DNA of 40,760 nt from Saprospiraceae bacterium (GCA_026993525.1 JALWSS010000106.1:21258-62017); one strand, 5' to 3'. Numbered from the stretch's first letter, positions 16,359 to 25,408 are shown. Notes: generated by a model from the sequence alone, not told the origin. Made by a program: numbers and translations.

Positions 16359-16395
16359 AAAAAAAACCGGCAACGCATAAGGGAATGCGTGCCGG
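16359..16395 (-). terminator. Minus-strand Rho-independent terminator
   Basis: An 11-bp stem with a single bulged A: CCGGC/ACGCAT (16367-16378) with ATGCGT/GCCGG (16385-16395), loop AAGGGA. Read on the minus strand it ends in eight T (16366-16359). No T tract exists on the plus side, so it serves a minus-strand transcript, although no minus-strand gene is present. See the ncRNA entry. Confidence 0.75.
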
Positions 16396-16678
16396 CCTGG
16401 TTGTGAAACATAGTGTAAAGGGCAACCAGGGGTAGTGTCACTGGTGTACCTTACTATGAATATCACGATGTCCTTATCTCCTGTGGTCATGGGACCCACA
16501 AGACAATAACAGACAAATCAAAACCCGAATGAACAGGTTCTAATTGTGGTATTCGGTTTCCGGGATACCGCGTTTTGGGATGCCGGTTTCCGGATTAAGT
16601 AAACGGGAAAATTTTAGTAATCGAGTTCGGGACGTGCTGAAAATCAAGTGGCTGTTGCCACATTAAGGTGTGTGATAA
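16359..16678 (-). ncRNA. Predicted minus-strand non-coding RNA of about 320 nt
   Basis: The interval begins with a complete minus-strand promoter: -33 TTTG (16713-16710), an 18-base spacer and an exact -7 box TATTTTTG (16691-16684). It ends with the T8 terminator at 16395-16359. Between them I see no credible protein: the one open frame (16499-16308) runs through the terminator. Internal structure includes a perfect 8-bp stem CCTGGTTG / CAACCAGG (16396-16403 with 16423-16430). The decamer CGGTTTCCGG occurs twice on the plus strand (16554-16563 and 16584-16593). I know of no family for it. Confidence 0.45.
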
Positions 16679-16683
16679 TGTGT

Positions 16684-16713
16684 CAAAAATATTGCCATTT
16701 GTTTTAATACAAA
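16684..16713 (-). promoter_or_regulatory. Minus-strand promoter facing obgE
   Basis: TTTG (16713-16710), 18 bases, then TATTTTTG (16691-16684) on the minus strand. Both elements match the Bacteroidota consensus. It drives transcription toward 16359, away from the GH3-type gene. Confidence 0.5.
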
Positions 16714-16797
16714 GAATCCTGAGGCAACTTTTTTCAGAATCGCCCTCAATTACCTGAATATAGTGACCCGGCAATCACCGCTACAAGCCCTTGCCAT

Positions 16798-16805
16798 TAT
16801 CTTTG
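16798..16805 (+). promoter_or_regulatory. -7 box TATCTTTG of the GH3-type gene
   Basis: An exact TAnnTTTG match. Transcription from here gives a leader of about 130 nt that contains the 8-bp tandem repeat array. No clear -33 TTG is seen. Confidence 0.5.
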
Positions 16806-16870
16806 CAAACCTGAGTGGGGCGGGTTATTCCCATATCCCGATCCCCCTCCCAACGAAAGTCGGAATCATA

Positions 16871-16934
16871 TCTTCGATTCTTCAATTCTTCGATTCCTCG
16901 ATTCTTCGATTCTTCGATTCTTCGATTCTTCAAA
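16871..16934. repeat. Eight tandem copies of an 8-bp unit TCTTCGAT
   Basis: Units at 8-base steps from 16871: TCTTCGAT, TCTTCAAT, TCTTCGAT, TCCTCGAT, then TCTTCGAT three times, and TCTTCAAA. The array ends 8 bases before the GH3-type ATG. The period is not a multiple of three, so it is not a coding repeat, and copy-number change would alter leader length. Confidence 0.85.
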
Positions 16935-16942
16935 AATTCAAA

Positions 16943-18460
16943 ATGGGTTTCAAATCACACCTGCTCAAGCCTTTTGCGAAGCGAATAGCCAGGTCCATAG
17001 AGCGCTGGAGTGCCGAACCGGTGGCCGCCCAGCAGCGCCAGTTTGAGCGCATCATCCGGAAAGGGGCCACCACTGCTTTCGGCAAGGAGCACCAGCTTGG
17101 CAAGGTGAGGTCTTACGAGGATTTCAAGGCAACCGTACCCATCAGGGACTACGAGGCCCTGCGGCCCTGGGTGGACCGGATCATCAAAGGCGAGCAAGAC
17201 GTGCTGTGGCCCGGCAAGCCCAGGTACTTTGCAAAAACCTCGGGCACCACCTCCGGAGTGAAATACATCCCCCTCACCAAAGACAGCCTGCCCAACCACT
17301 TTGGCACCGCCCGCAATGCCCTTTTCAACTACTACGCCCGCACCGGCCACGGCGACTGGCTGGACGGGAAAATGATCTTTCTGTCCGGCAGCCCGGAGCT
17401 GGAAATGGTGGGCGGCATCCCCACCGGGCGGCTTTCCGGCATCGTGAACCACCTGGTGCCAGCCTGGCTGCGCACCAACCAGTTGCCCGGTTACAAAACC
17501 AACTGCATAGAGGTTTGGGAAGAAAAACTGGAGGCCATCGTGGATGAAACCATCCACCAGGACATGCGCCTGATCAGTGGGATACCACCCTGGGTGCAGA
17601 TGTACTACGAACGGCTGTTGGAGCGCAGCGGAAAGCAATACATCAAGGACATCTTCCCCAATTACTCCATGTTCGTTTACGGCGGGGTGAACTTTGAACC
17701 CTACCGCAACGCACTGGAAAAGCTCGTTGGAAAACGGCTGGCCAGCGTGGAAACCTACCCGGCCTCGGAGGGCTTCATTGCGTTTCAGGATCAGCCCGAT
17801 AAGCCCGAATTGCTGCTCAACGTCAATTCCGGGATATTTTTCGAATTCGTACCCGCTGATGAGATTTTCAATGAAAACCCAACCCGCCTGTCGCTGAAAG
17901 ACGTTGAACCGGGTGTCAACTACGCCCTCATCATCAACAGCAATGCAGGGCTGTGGAGCTACAACATCGGCGACACCGTTCAATTCACCTCCACAAAGCC
18001 TTACCGCCTGCTGGTCACCGGCCGCATCAAACACTTTATTTCTGCCTTCGGAGAACACGTCATCGGCAAGGAAGTGGAGCGCGCCATGCTGGCAACCACC
18101 GCCGTACATGCTGCTACCGTAACTGAGTTTACCGTCGCTCCGCAAATCACACCCCCGGAAGGCGGCCTGCCCTATCACGAGTGGTTCGTGGAGTTTGAGC
18201 AGGCACCTGCCGACCTCGAAGCCTTCGCCAAAGCCCTGGACGGGCAAATGGTTCAGCAGAACATTTATTACAAAGACCTCATCGCAGGGCACATTCTCCG
18301 AAGGTTGGTCATCAGGCCTGTGAAGAAAGGCGCCTTCCGGGAATACATGAAATCACAGGGAAAACTCGGCGGGCAAAACAAAGTGCCCCGGCTCAGCAAC
18401 GACCGGAAAATGGCCGATGCCCTGCAAACCTACATTTTGAAATCACCATTGCACCAATGA
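16943..18460 (+). CDS. GH3 auxin-responsive-promoter family adenylating enzyme
   Basis: A 505-residue protein of the GH3 branch of the ANL adenylate-forming superfamily. Visible marks are the P-loop-like TSGTTSGVKYIP (about 98-110), the central YPASEGFIAFQ and YALIINSNAGLWSYNIGD. The C-terminal lid begins near RLLVTGRIKHFISAFGEHV. Plant relatives join jasmonate or auxin to amino acids through acyl-adenylates. Bacterial members are common in Bacteroidota, and their substrates are mostly unknown. The start is ATG 16943; an open frame from 16763 reads through the tandem repeat, giving low-complexity sequence, and is rejected. The last four bases overlap the ATGA start of the next gene, so the pair is co-translated. 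Confidence 0.9.
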   Translation: MGFKSHLLKPFAKRIARSIERWSAEPVAAQQRQFERIIRKGATTAFGKEHQLGKVRSYEDFKATVPIRDYEALRPWVDRIIKGEQDVLWPGKPRYFAKTSGTTSGVKYIPLTKDSLPNHFGTARNALFNYYARTGHGDWLDGKMIFLSGSPELEMVGGIPTGRLSGIVNHLVPAWLRTNQLPGYKTNCIEVWEEKLEAIVDETIHQDMRLISGIPPWVQMYYERLLERSGKQYIKDIFPNYSMFVYGGVNFEPYRNALEKLVGKRLASVETYPASEGFIAFQDQPDKPELLLNVNSGIFFEFVPADEIFNENPTRLSLKDVEPGVNYALIINSNAGLWSYNIGDTVQFTSTKPYRLLVTGRIKHFISAFGEHVIGKEVERAMLATTAVHAATVTEFTVAPQITPPEGGLPYHEWFVEFEQAPADLEAFAKALDGQMVQQNIYYKDLIAGHILRRLVIRPVKKGAFREYMKSQGKLGGQNKVPRLSNDRKMADALQTYILKSPLHQ

Positions 18461-19017
18461 ATCATCACCCCATGCTGACCCGGCTGCTTCTGTTTTCAAT
18501 ACTGTTGATCGGCCTTTCATGCACCGCCAACTCACCTGACCCGGCGAACAAAAGCCCGGAGGACATCAGCAACAGCTCCAGGGACAGCCTTCCCTTTGTC
18601 ATCGCCGAAAAGTTTGCGCAACTTGAGCCTTTGCTGCACCTTCAAAACGACACCACCTACGTCATCAACTTCTGGGCTACCTGGTGCAAGCCCTGTGTGG
18701 CAGAGCTGCCCTGGTTTGAACAATTGCACGAAGAAATGGCCGGCCAGCCCGTCAAAGTGGTGTTGATCAGCATGGATTTTCCAAAGCAGATCGAATCAAA
18801 ACTGTTGCCCTTCGTTCAGGAACGCCAGCTAAAAGCCCAGCTCATCGCGCTGGCTGACATGGATTACAATTCGTGGATTGACAAGGTGAGTACCAAGTGG
18901 GACGGCGCCATTCCATTCACCCTCATCTACAAAAACGATCACCGCCAGATCAAGCTCGGAGAGCTGGACAGCTACGAAGAGCTGAAAGCCCTGGTTGCTG
19001 AGGTAAGGGCTGATTGA
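18457..19017 (+). CDS. Thioredoxin-like (TlpA/ResA type) lipoprotein
   Basis: A 186-residue protein. The signal peptide ends in lipobox IGLSC with Cys22, so it is an envelope lipoprotein. The redox motif is WCKPC (Trp76, Cys77, Cys80) inside FWATWCKPCVAELPWF, the thioredoxin active site. The cis-Pro region reads GAIPFTLIY. It likely reduces or exchanges disulfides in the periplasm. The ATG at 18457 overlaps the GH3-type stop; a second ATG at 18472 is possible. The functional link to the GH3-type enzyme is unclear. Confidence 0.88.
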   Translation: MNHHPMLTRLLLFSILLIGLSCTANSPDPANKSPEDISNSSRDSLPFVIAEKFAQLEPLLHLQNDTTYVINFWATWCKPCVAELPWFEQLHEEMAGQPVKVVLISMDFPKQIESKLLPFVQERQLKAQLIALADMDYNSWIDKVSTKWDGAIPFTLIYKNDHRQIKLGELDSYEELKALVAEVRAD

Positions 19018-19034
19018 GCCTGGTCGGGGTCGGT

Positions 19035-20633
19035 TTATTTTTTCGTTCGCTTTCGCAACACCTTCCCCGCTCTCAAATCCCTGAAGGTGCCCTCGTCCAA
19101 AACCACCTTGCCGTTGACGATGACGAAGTCAATGCCGACGGGGTATTGGTGGGGCTTTTCGAAGGTGGCTTTGTCTTCGATGGTTTCAGGGTCAAAAACC
19201 ACAATGTCAGCGAAATAGCCCTCCTTCAGTTGTCCTCTTCCCCCGATGCCAAACACGCTTGCCGGCAGTCCACTCATTTTGTAAATGGCCGTCGGCAAAT
19301 CCAGCACTTTCATCTCCCTTACATAGCACCCCAGCACCCGCGGGAAAGTCCCGTAAACCCTCGGGTGCGGGTGCCCTTTTCCGAATTCGGTGATGCGACC
19401 GTCTGAGGCCACCATGGTGACCGGGTGTTGCATGATGCGCACCACATCGTCTTCGCTCATGGCGTGGTAAATGCAATTGGCGCCCCGGTGCAACTGCGCC
19501 TGAATCACCAGCTCCGCCCCGTTTTCCGGAGTGGGTTCGAGGCCCTCGGCCAGGGCCCAGTCGTAAAGGGTCTTACCGCTCAACTCAGGCTTCCAGTTGA
19601 ACGAGGAAAACTGAATCCTTTTGAGGTCTCCACCGCCCCGGTCGTTCAGGATGTTGTAGATGATGCCCCGCTTGATGCTGTCTCTCAGCACAGGGTCTTC
19701 ACATCGCTTCGCAAAGGCGGTGTAGCGGCCGCCTTCCATGGCCCAGGCAGGAATCAGCACGCTGATGCCGGTATGGCTGGCAGTGTAGGGGTATTGGTCA
19801 ATGCGCACATCCAGGCCTCGGGCGCGGGCGCTGTCCACCATGGCCAGGGTGGTTTTGCTGGCACCCCACATGGGCTGGCCGATGGCTTTGTGGTGGGTGA
19901 TGACGGCGGTGATGCCGGTTTCTTCGGCAATTTGTATCACTTCGTCAACGGCGTCCAGCAGGCCAAGGCCCTCTTCCCGGATGTGTGAGGTGTACACCCC
20001 GCCGTACTCCGCCGCCACCCTTGCCAGTGCCACCACTTCATCCGTCTTCGCAAAAGCACCGGGCAGGTATTTCAATCCGGTGGAAAGGCCGAAGGTACCC
20101 TCCTGCATGGCTTTTTCCACATACTGCTCCATGCGTTGCAATTCATCGGGGGTGGGGGCCCGGTTTTCCATGCCCAGCACCTCCAGCCGGATGGCATTGT
20201 GGCCGATCAGGTAGGCGGTGTTGATGCCCACACCGATCTTTTCAAGACTGTCCAGGTAACTGCCAATGCTCAGCGGGCTGCTGCCGTCGGGCCCTCCCAC
20301 GGCGGTGGTGACGCCCATACGAAGGTGGCTCTCAGCCGCCGGCAATACCGGCAGCGGCTCCAGGTGGGCGTGTACATCCACAAAACCGGGAGACACCACC
20401 ATGCCCTTCGCATCAACGGTTCTGCCGGCCCGGCCCCGCAGTGCAGGTTCTATCTTCGCAATGCGGTCGCCCTTTACGGCCACGTCGGCTGAAAAAGCCT
20501 CACTCCCCGAGCCGTCAATCACCTGGCCGTTGCGGATGATGAGGTCGTATTTGGGTGAGCAAGCGGTCAATGCCAGGAAAGTGGCCAACAACAAACCCAA
20601 CCCATTTTTGCGAAGCGAAAGATGCGTGTTCAT
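19035..20633 (-). CDS. N-acyl-D-amino-acid deacylase family amidohydrolase, lipoprotein
   Basis: A 532-residue metal-dependent hydrolase. The lipobox TACS (Cys25) predicts an envelope lipoprotein. The amidohydrolase start DLIIRNGQVIDGSG is followed by the metal motif FVDVHAHLEP (His88, His90), then SHIREEG, ITHHKAIGQP and VASDGRITEFGKGHPHPR. The end, ADIVVFDPETIEDKATFEKP and GIDFVIVNGKVV, is typical of D-aminoacylase and dihydroorotase-like members. It probably releases free amino acids or small amines from N-acylated or cyclic substrates outside the cytoplasm. Substrate and stereochemistry cannot be read from the sequence. It is convergent with the thioredoxin-like gene and divergent from the GH130 gene, with a 96-base shared upstream region. 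Confidence 0.88.
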   Translation of the reverse strand: MNTHLSLRKNGLGLLLATFLALTACSPKYDLIIRNGQVIDGSGSEAFSADVAVKGDRIAKIEPALRGRAGRTVDAKGMVVSPGFVDVHAHLEPLPVLPAAESHLRMGVTTAVGGPDGSSPLSIGSYLDSLEKIGVGINTAYLIGHNAIRLEVLGMENRAPTPDELQRMEQYVEKAMQEGTFGLSTGLKYLPGAFAKTDEVVALARVAAEYGGVYTSHIREEGLGLLDAVDEVIQIAEETGITAVITHHKAIGQPMWGASKTTLAMVDSARARGLDVRIDQYPYTASHTGISVLIPAWAMEGGRYTAFAKRCEDPVLRDSIKRGIIYNILNDRGGGDLKRIQFSSFNWKPELSGKTLYDWALAEGLEPTPENGAELVIQAQLHRGANCIYHAMSEDDVVRIMQHPVTMVASDGRITEFGKGHPHPRVYGTFPRVLGCYVREMKVLDLPTAIYKMSGLPASVFGIGGRGQLKEGYFADIVVFDPETIEDKATFEKPHQYPVGIDFVIVNGKVVLDEGTFRDLRAGKVLRKRTKK

Positions 20634-20710
20634 AACTGTACATTTTTGCGAAGCGAGTATAGGGAATCAACAGTGGAATTCACAGGTTTCGCCACTGCCA
20701 AAACGATATT

Positions 20711-20718
20711 TATCTTTC
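20711..20718 (+). promoter_or_regulatory. Probable -7 box TATCTTTC of the GH130 gene
   Basis: It differs from TAnnTTTG only at the last base and lies 11 bases before ATG 20730. This supports that start over the open frame extending upstream to 20622. Confidence 0.4.
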
Positions 20719-20729
20719 ACCCCAAAACC

Positions 20730-21818
20730 ATGCTTATGCGATTTCTTGCCATCTTCTTGCTCTTCACAGCCTTCGGCTGCAACAACGTTGACGATAAAAA
20801 CGAATCCGGCCAGGACTGGGCCCTCACCGGGTTTGAGCGCATTGCCGACAATCCGGTTTTGACCCCGGGCAACGGCCTGTTCCATTGCCCCGTGAGGGGC
20901 GAAGAAGTGGCCTGGGAAGCCAAAGACGTGTTCAATCCCGCCGCCGTAGTACGGAGCGACACCGTCTGGATGATCTACCGGGCCGAGGACACCGTTGGCA
21001 TCCACGCCGGCACCTCCCGGCTGGGGCTGGCCTGGAGCCTGGATGGCGAACATTTCAACCGTCTGCCGGAACCCGTCTTTTATCCCGACAACGACAGCAT
21101 GAAAGTCTTTGAGTGGGAAGGCGGTGCGGAAGACCCCCGCATCGTGGAAACGGAAGACGGGAGATACATCATGACCTATACCGCCTACGACGGGAAAATC
21201 GCACGGCTCTGCCTGGCCAGCTCAAAAGACCTCATCAAATGGCAAAAACACGGCCTGGTGCTGGGTGCCGGCAAGTTCCGGAACACCTGGTCAAAGTCGG
21301 GTTCCATCGTTTGCCGAAGGGAAGGAAACCGCCTGCTGGCCACCAAAGTGAACGGCAAATACTGGATGTACTGGGGCGACACCGACATCTTCGCCGCCAC
21401 CTCGGACGACCTCATCCACTGGGAGCCGGTGCTGAATGAAAAAGGTGAACTGCTGACGGTCTTCGGCCCCCGCCCCGGCATGTTCGACTGCCAACTGGTG
21501 GAGCCGGGACCCCCGGCCTTGCTGACCGGTGCCGGCATCCTGCTCATCTACAACAGCCGCAACCTGGACGAAGGCGGCGACCCTGCCCTGCCACCGGGCA
21601 CCTATACCGCCGGCCAGGTACTCCTGGATGCCACCGCCCCCCTTCGGGTAAAAGACCGGCTGGACCACTATTTCTTCAAACCGGAATTCGAATTCGAAAA
21701 AACCGGCCAGGTGGGCAATGTGGTCTTCCTGGAAGGATTGGTGCCCTTCAAAGGCAAGTGGTTCCTCTATTACGGAACGGCTGACAGTAAGATTGCGGCT
21801 GGGATGAGGGGGATGTAA
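20730..21818 (+). CDS. Glycoside hydrolase/phosphorylase family 130 lipoprotein
   Basis: A 362-residue protein with a short signal peptide and Cys17 in FGCNN, a likely lipobox. The five-bladed propeller of family GH130 is suggested by FNPAAVV, MIYRAED, SRLGLAWSLDG, EGGAEDPRIVETEDG, and the closing YYGTADSKIAAG. Members cleave or phosphorolyse beta-mannosides such as mannosyl-N-acetylglucosamine and beta-1,4-mannan fragments. An exported form may act as a hydrolase rather than a phosphorylase, which is inference. A second ATG at 20736 is equally possible. It is divergent from the amidohydrolase. No terminator was found in 21819-21980. Confidence 0.85.
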   Translation: MLMRFLAIFLLFTAFGCNNVDDKNESGQDWALTGFERIADNPVLTPGNGLFHCPVRGEEVAWEAKDVFNPAAVVRSDTVWMIYRAEDTVGIHAGTSRLGLAWSLDGEHFNRLPEPVFYPDNDSMKVFEWEGGAEDPRIVETEDGRYIMTYTAYDGKIARLCLASSKDLIKWQKHGLVLGAGKFRNTWSKSGSIVCRREGNRLLATKVNGKYWMYWGDTDIFAATSDDLIHWEPVLNEKGELLTVFGPRPGMFDCQLVEPGPPALLTGAGILLIYNSRNLDEGGDPALPPGTYTAGQVLLDATAPLRVKDRLDHYFFKPEFEFEKTGQVGNVVFLEGLVPFKGKWFLYYGTADSKIAAGMRGM

Positions 21819-21980
21819 ATTGATTCCTTTCCGGGCAACAGGACAGTTCAGAAAGCGGTGTTAGCAATCTAAGGTACCAAACAGTAGCACCTACGCTATG
21901 CTGCACACCGTTGGACCTGGGCAGGATGGGAGCTGAGTACAATGGTAGCGGTATTATCTATTTCTCTTGATTTCAAACGA

Positions 21981-23177
21981 TTAGGCCTCACTATTATATA
22001 CTGGCTCCTTCATTTGAATCAGCACATATTGCGTAATCAGGTAGAATCCTACTCCTATCTGCGTTTCCAACCCATGGTCAAAAAAGAAGGAACTCAGCAT
22101 GATGAGATTAAAACCCATTACCAAATTGTACCTCCAAAAGCGATAATAAAATATTGGGTACAGCACTGCAAAAGTGAACAAGAGCAGACCGGGCAAACCA
22201 GCAGCAGCAAAAACGAAAACGAATTGGTTGTGCGGCAATAGTTCTATTGAAGCCCACCCGGAAGAATCATCTTTGTAATACTTGACCACTTCGTTTTTTA
22301 CATCGCCCAAGCCCACTCCTGTCCATAGATTGGAAAACCCCACATACAATCCCGCTTCGATTGACTTCACCCTGCCGTTGTCTGAGAGGTTTTCGATTTC
22401 CCGTTTTTGCAGAATGGATAAGACACTTTGGTAAGTGACCTGTAATTTCTTTTGAAGAGATGGGATAAGCCTGAAAGAGGTGAGGCTGGTTGCCACCATG
22501 AAGGCTGCAAGGATGGTATGCCTTATTTTCTTTCTTGCAACAAATTCCCGTATCCCTATGAAAAACATGGAAAGGTAAAAGCCAACTATCCCGCTCCTCA
22601 CGGCAAGAAAGTGAAGGTAGAGGATTAAAAATGCAATCAATAGAAAAGTGAAAGATTTGACGGACCAGTGCTTAAAACCAAAGTTGAAAAACAAATGGGT
22701 GCCAACCAATATGGCAAAAGCGACCATCAGGCTGTACCTGACATGATTGATTGGGGTTGGCAATAGTGTGCCGTTTTCCGTAAACAGACCAAAGCTATCG
22801 TAAACCAAAAAATAGCTGATGATTGACCAGACTGCTGTGACGGAAACAAGTAGAAAATAGTAAAACAGCCACAAAGACCATTTCTTCTCATCCTGCAGCA
22901 TTGGCAACGAAAATGCAAAAGGCAAAAGCAAAAACGGAAGGCAAACCCTTATCCTCTCAGTGAAAAACTGCTTGTCCTCAGAATAAAAGCCCGTGAGCAG
23001 ATACATCAGGAAAACAGAGGTGTAAACCAACAACGGTTTCTCAAACCTAAAATGCCTTGAACCCCTCGTGCAGTAATGGACAGCCGCACTGCTTACCAAC
23101 ACTGCCATTCCCACAGCAAGGGCGAACCTTGAAAAGAAAAGCCCTGTCAACAGCAGGACCAGGCCGATGTTCAGCAC
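21981..23177 (-). CDS. O-antigen ligase / Wzy-like polytopic membrane protein
   Basis: A 398-residue protein with about ten hydrophobic segments. The motif ELLPHNQFVFVFAAAGLPGLLLF near residue 330 is the Wzy_C/O-antigen-ligase signature, and the large loop before it is typical. It would polymerise or transfer surface polysaccharide at the inner membrane. I choose the GTG at 23177 as start. The decayed copy at 26813-27137 has ATG at the equivalent codon, whereas the upstream TTG 23210 would overlap the sorting tail of the preceding gene. It lies 14 bases after the stop of the T9SS cargo, so the two are probably one transcript. This suggests a role in adding glycan linked to that surface protein or in the A-LPS anchor used by T9SS, which is inference. 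Confidence 0.8.
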   Translation of the reverse strand: MLNIGLVLLLTGLFFSRFALAVGMAVLVSSAAVHYCTRGSRHFRFEKPLLVYTSVFLMYLLTGFYSEDKQFFTERIRVCLPFLLLPFAFSLPMLQDEKKWSLWLFYYFLLVSVTAVWSIISYFLVYDSFGLFTENGTLLPTPINHVRYSLMVAFAILVGTHLFFNFGFKHWSVKSFTFLLIAFLILYLHFLAVRSGIVGFYLSMFFIGIREFVARKKIRHTILAAFMVATSLTSFRLIPSLQKKLQVTYQSVLSILQKREIENLSDNGRVKSIEAGLYVGFSNLWTGVGLGDVKNEVVKYYKDDSSGWASIELLPHNQFVFVFAAAGLPGLLLFTFAVLYPIFYYRFWRYNLVMGFNLIMLSSFFFDHGLETQIGVGFYLITQYVLIQMKEPVYNSEA

Positions 23178-23191
23178 GGCAGTCCGGGGAA

Positions 23192-25304
23192 TCAATGCCT
23201 TCTGATACAAAATTTTCTGGTCAGCATTTTACCCTCTTTGGTGATGGCACACAGGAAATACAGCCCGTTTTCCAGAGAGGAAACGTCAATGGATTGCCCC
23301 TGGAGAAAGAATTTCTCTCCTTTTACCCGGTTGAACTGGTGGTCAAAAATCCGGATGTCGAGTGGTTCATCAGGCAGGATGCCGTCAACTGCGAGCTGGA
23401 TATCATTAATGGCCGGGTTGGGGTAGATGGTCAGCCCGAGGCCGCCGTAGGTGCAGTCGGGAATCTGGCTTTCGCCGCTCAGTTGTATATCGGAGGAGTA
23501 TGCAGGGTTGCTGACTGTCAGGTTGTATTGGAGTTTCATATCCGGATTGGTGGTGGTGGAACTTTGCTGAATTACCGCCTGTGTATTGAACTCCACCCTT
23601 CTGCCGCCATTTGTAATGCCTGCCAGTGCGTCATAAGATGGGAAACTCCAGTTGTAAACATTTCCATCGGTGTGCCAGGTATCCTTTATTTCAAATACCA
23701 TTTTTTCACAGTCGGCAGTGTCTGTGTTGATGATGTTATTCAATTGCACCAACATGGAAAACTCTTTCTGTACGGTGCCGCATTCTACAAAATCAGCAGT
23801 TGCCGTCACCTTGAACTCTTCCGGGTTGACCATCAGGTCTTCGATGGAGGCGTTGGCAATTTTCAGCACGATGCTGTTGCCTTCGGTCGTGACGCAATTG
23901 TTGACGGGTGCCTGAGAGCATCCAATGCAGGTGACCGGGTTGTTGAAGCCGGCGGGCAGTTCCCAACACCAGGTTACATCGGCATTTGCAGGCACCACAT
24001 CCAGTGCATTGAACTGGAACGCCACCACCAAATCCTGGCCATCCTGGTGTGGATTGTCTTCCCATACGTCATTGTACCGGAATTGCCCGGGCATGACGAT
24101 GTCATAAAATTCGCAGAGGTAGGGGTTGTATTCATAGAGGCATTCGGTAATTTCAAAAGATTCACAATTGGGATTATCATTGCAAGCGCAGTTGAAATTG
24201 TTGAAGCCATTGAAAACGAATTCCAGGGGATTAATTCCCCAAGAGCCTGTCCAGGGTGCCCAAGGGTCTCTATTGCTAACAGGGAAGCCAGAACACCCAC
24301 CTCCTTCACATAGCAGCCTTTGCTCCTGTAACGGAACATCTGTAAAAAGGTCTTTATTAGTCCTCTGACCCCACAAGCCCTGATTAGAGTCAAAAATATC
24401 AATCAAATTATAATATTCTTCGTTGTAGCTACAAATGACAACTTCTGCAGGAGAAAATAAATCGATACATATCCCTTCACCAGGACCAGCAAAAATGCAT
24501 TCTTGTAAAGGACTTAAATTAGAAAGTGTAGTGGTAATTGGATTATTACCCCAAGCTGGGGCATACATTAAAAGACCTGTGGGTAATGGCTTGCAAGGAT
24601 TAACCCCTACGTCTTTATGGCCATCAGAATATTTTGAATAATAATGATGAGAACCTGCAGCCGAAGAAACAATAGGATGAACGAAATCCGTTCTTTTAAT
24701 TGCATTTGCATCATCTAAACTTTCATTTTCATCTTTAATGTTAATACAATTTTCTTTGTGGTCACCACCAGCTGCAAAGCCAACAATTAAGTCTTTTGGT
24801 TCATCATATTGGGACTCTGGTCTTTTTACTACGATGAATGCTTTAGCAAAATCACCTTCATGTTCATCATCAATGCAGGGAACTCCACCCCCATCAAATG
24901 CCCAATCTCTGGCATAATAAAAAGTGTAAACAATAATCCAAACTTCCGGAGTCCAAACAACTGCATAATATCCTGTTGGGCGAATATCCCAGTTAATATT
25001 TGAAGGATTGTTTACGAATTCAAGATTTTCCCAATTATCCAAATGCTCCCAATTGCCATCATAATTAACTTTAAGTACCCTGTCACCGTTACCACCCTCA
25101 CTATCACTATCACAAGTGCCTACCCATTTAAAGTGCAGGACCAAAGGTTAATGCAATCTGCCTGTTTATATTGGTAAATTCCGATAATGTTTCAGGAGTT
25201 TCAGGATCGAAAAATGTCTGCCCTTTGGACAACAGAGGAAGGAAAAGAGCAAATGTGAGAAAAAGTACAAAACACTTCTGTTGATGGTGAATAGCTTCTT
25301 TCAT
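23192..25304 (-). CDS. T9SS cargo protein with C-terminal sorting domain, apparent +1 frameshift
   Basis: The gene begins at ATG 25304 with a signal peptide (MKEAIHHQQKCFVLFLTF... ending near LSKGQ, residue 29). Frame one stops at TAA 25130-25128 after 58 codons. The main frame, shifted by +1, carries the remaining 645 residues or so to 23192. The two frames overlap only across about 18 bases, and the last sense codon before the TAA is CTT. The body has many Cys pairs and secreted-protein composition. The C-terminus (YPNPAINDIQLAVDG ... GLYFLCAITKEG) is a type A T9SS sorting domain, which directs export across the outer membrane. The 5' half is clearly AT-rich relative to the 3' half. It may be an authentic frameshift, a recent mutation or a sequencing error. 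Confidence 0.75.
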
Positions 25305-25408
25305 TGTTCAAGAGTTAAATATCAAATTGGTTAATCATTAGTTGCAGGCGCAGAATCCCAAAAAAGTACATAATTTTTAGAATACAATTACTTCAATACT
25401 GTATCCTA

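Noticed and set aside
16763-16942. N-terminal extension of the GH3-type protein
   Set aside because: It would translate the 8-bp repeat into low-complexity SSILQFFD-type sequence and begins before the -7 box at 16798.
20603-20656. 16-bp direct repeat CATTTTTGCGAAGCGA around the amidohydrolase start
   Set aside because: Two exact copies (20603-20618, 20641-20656) exist, but one is coding and related TTTGCGAAGCGA strings occur elsewhere. It is too weak to claim regulation.
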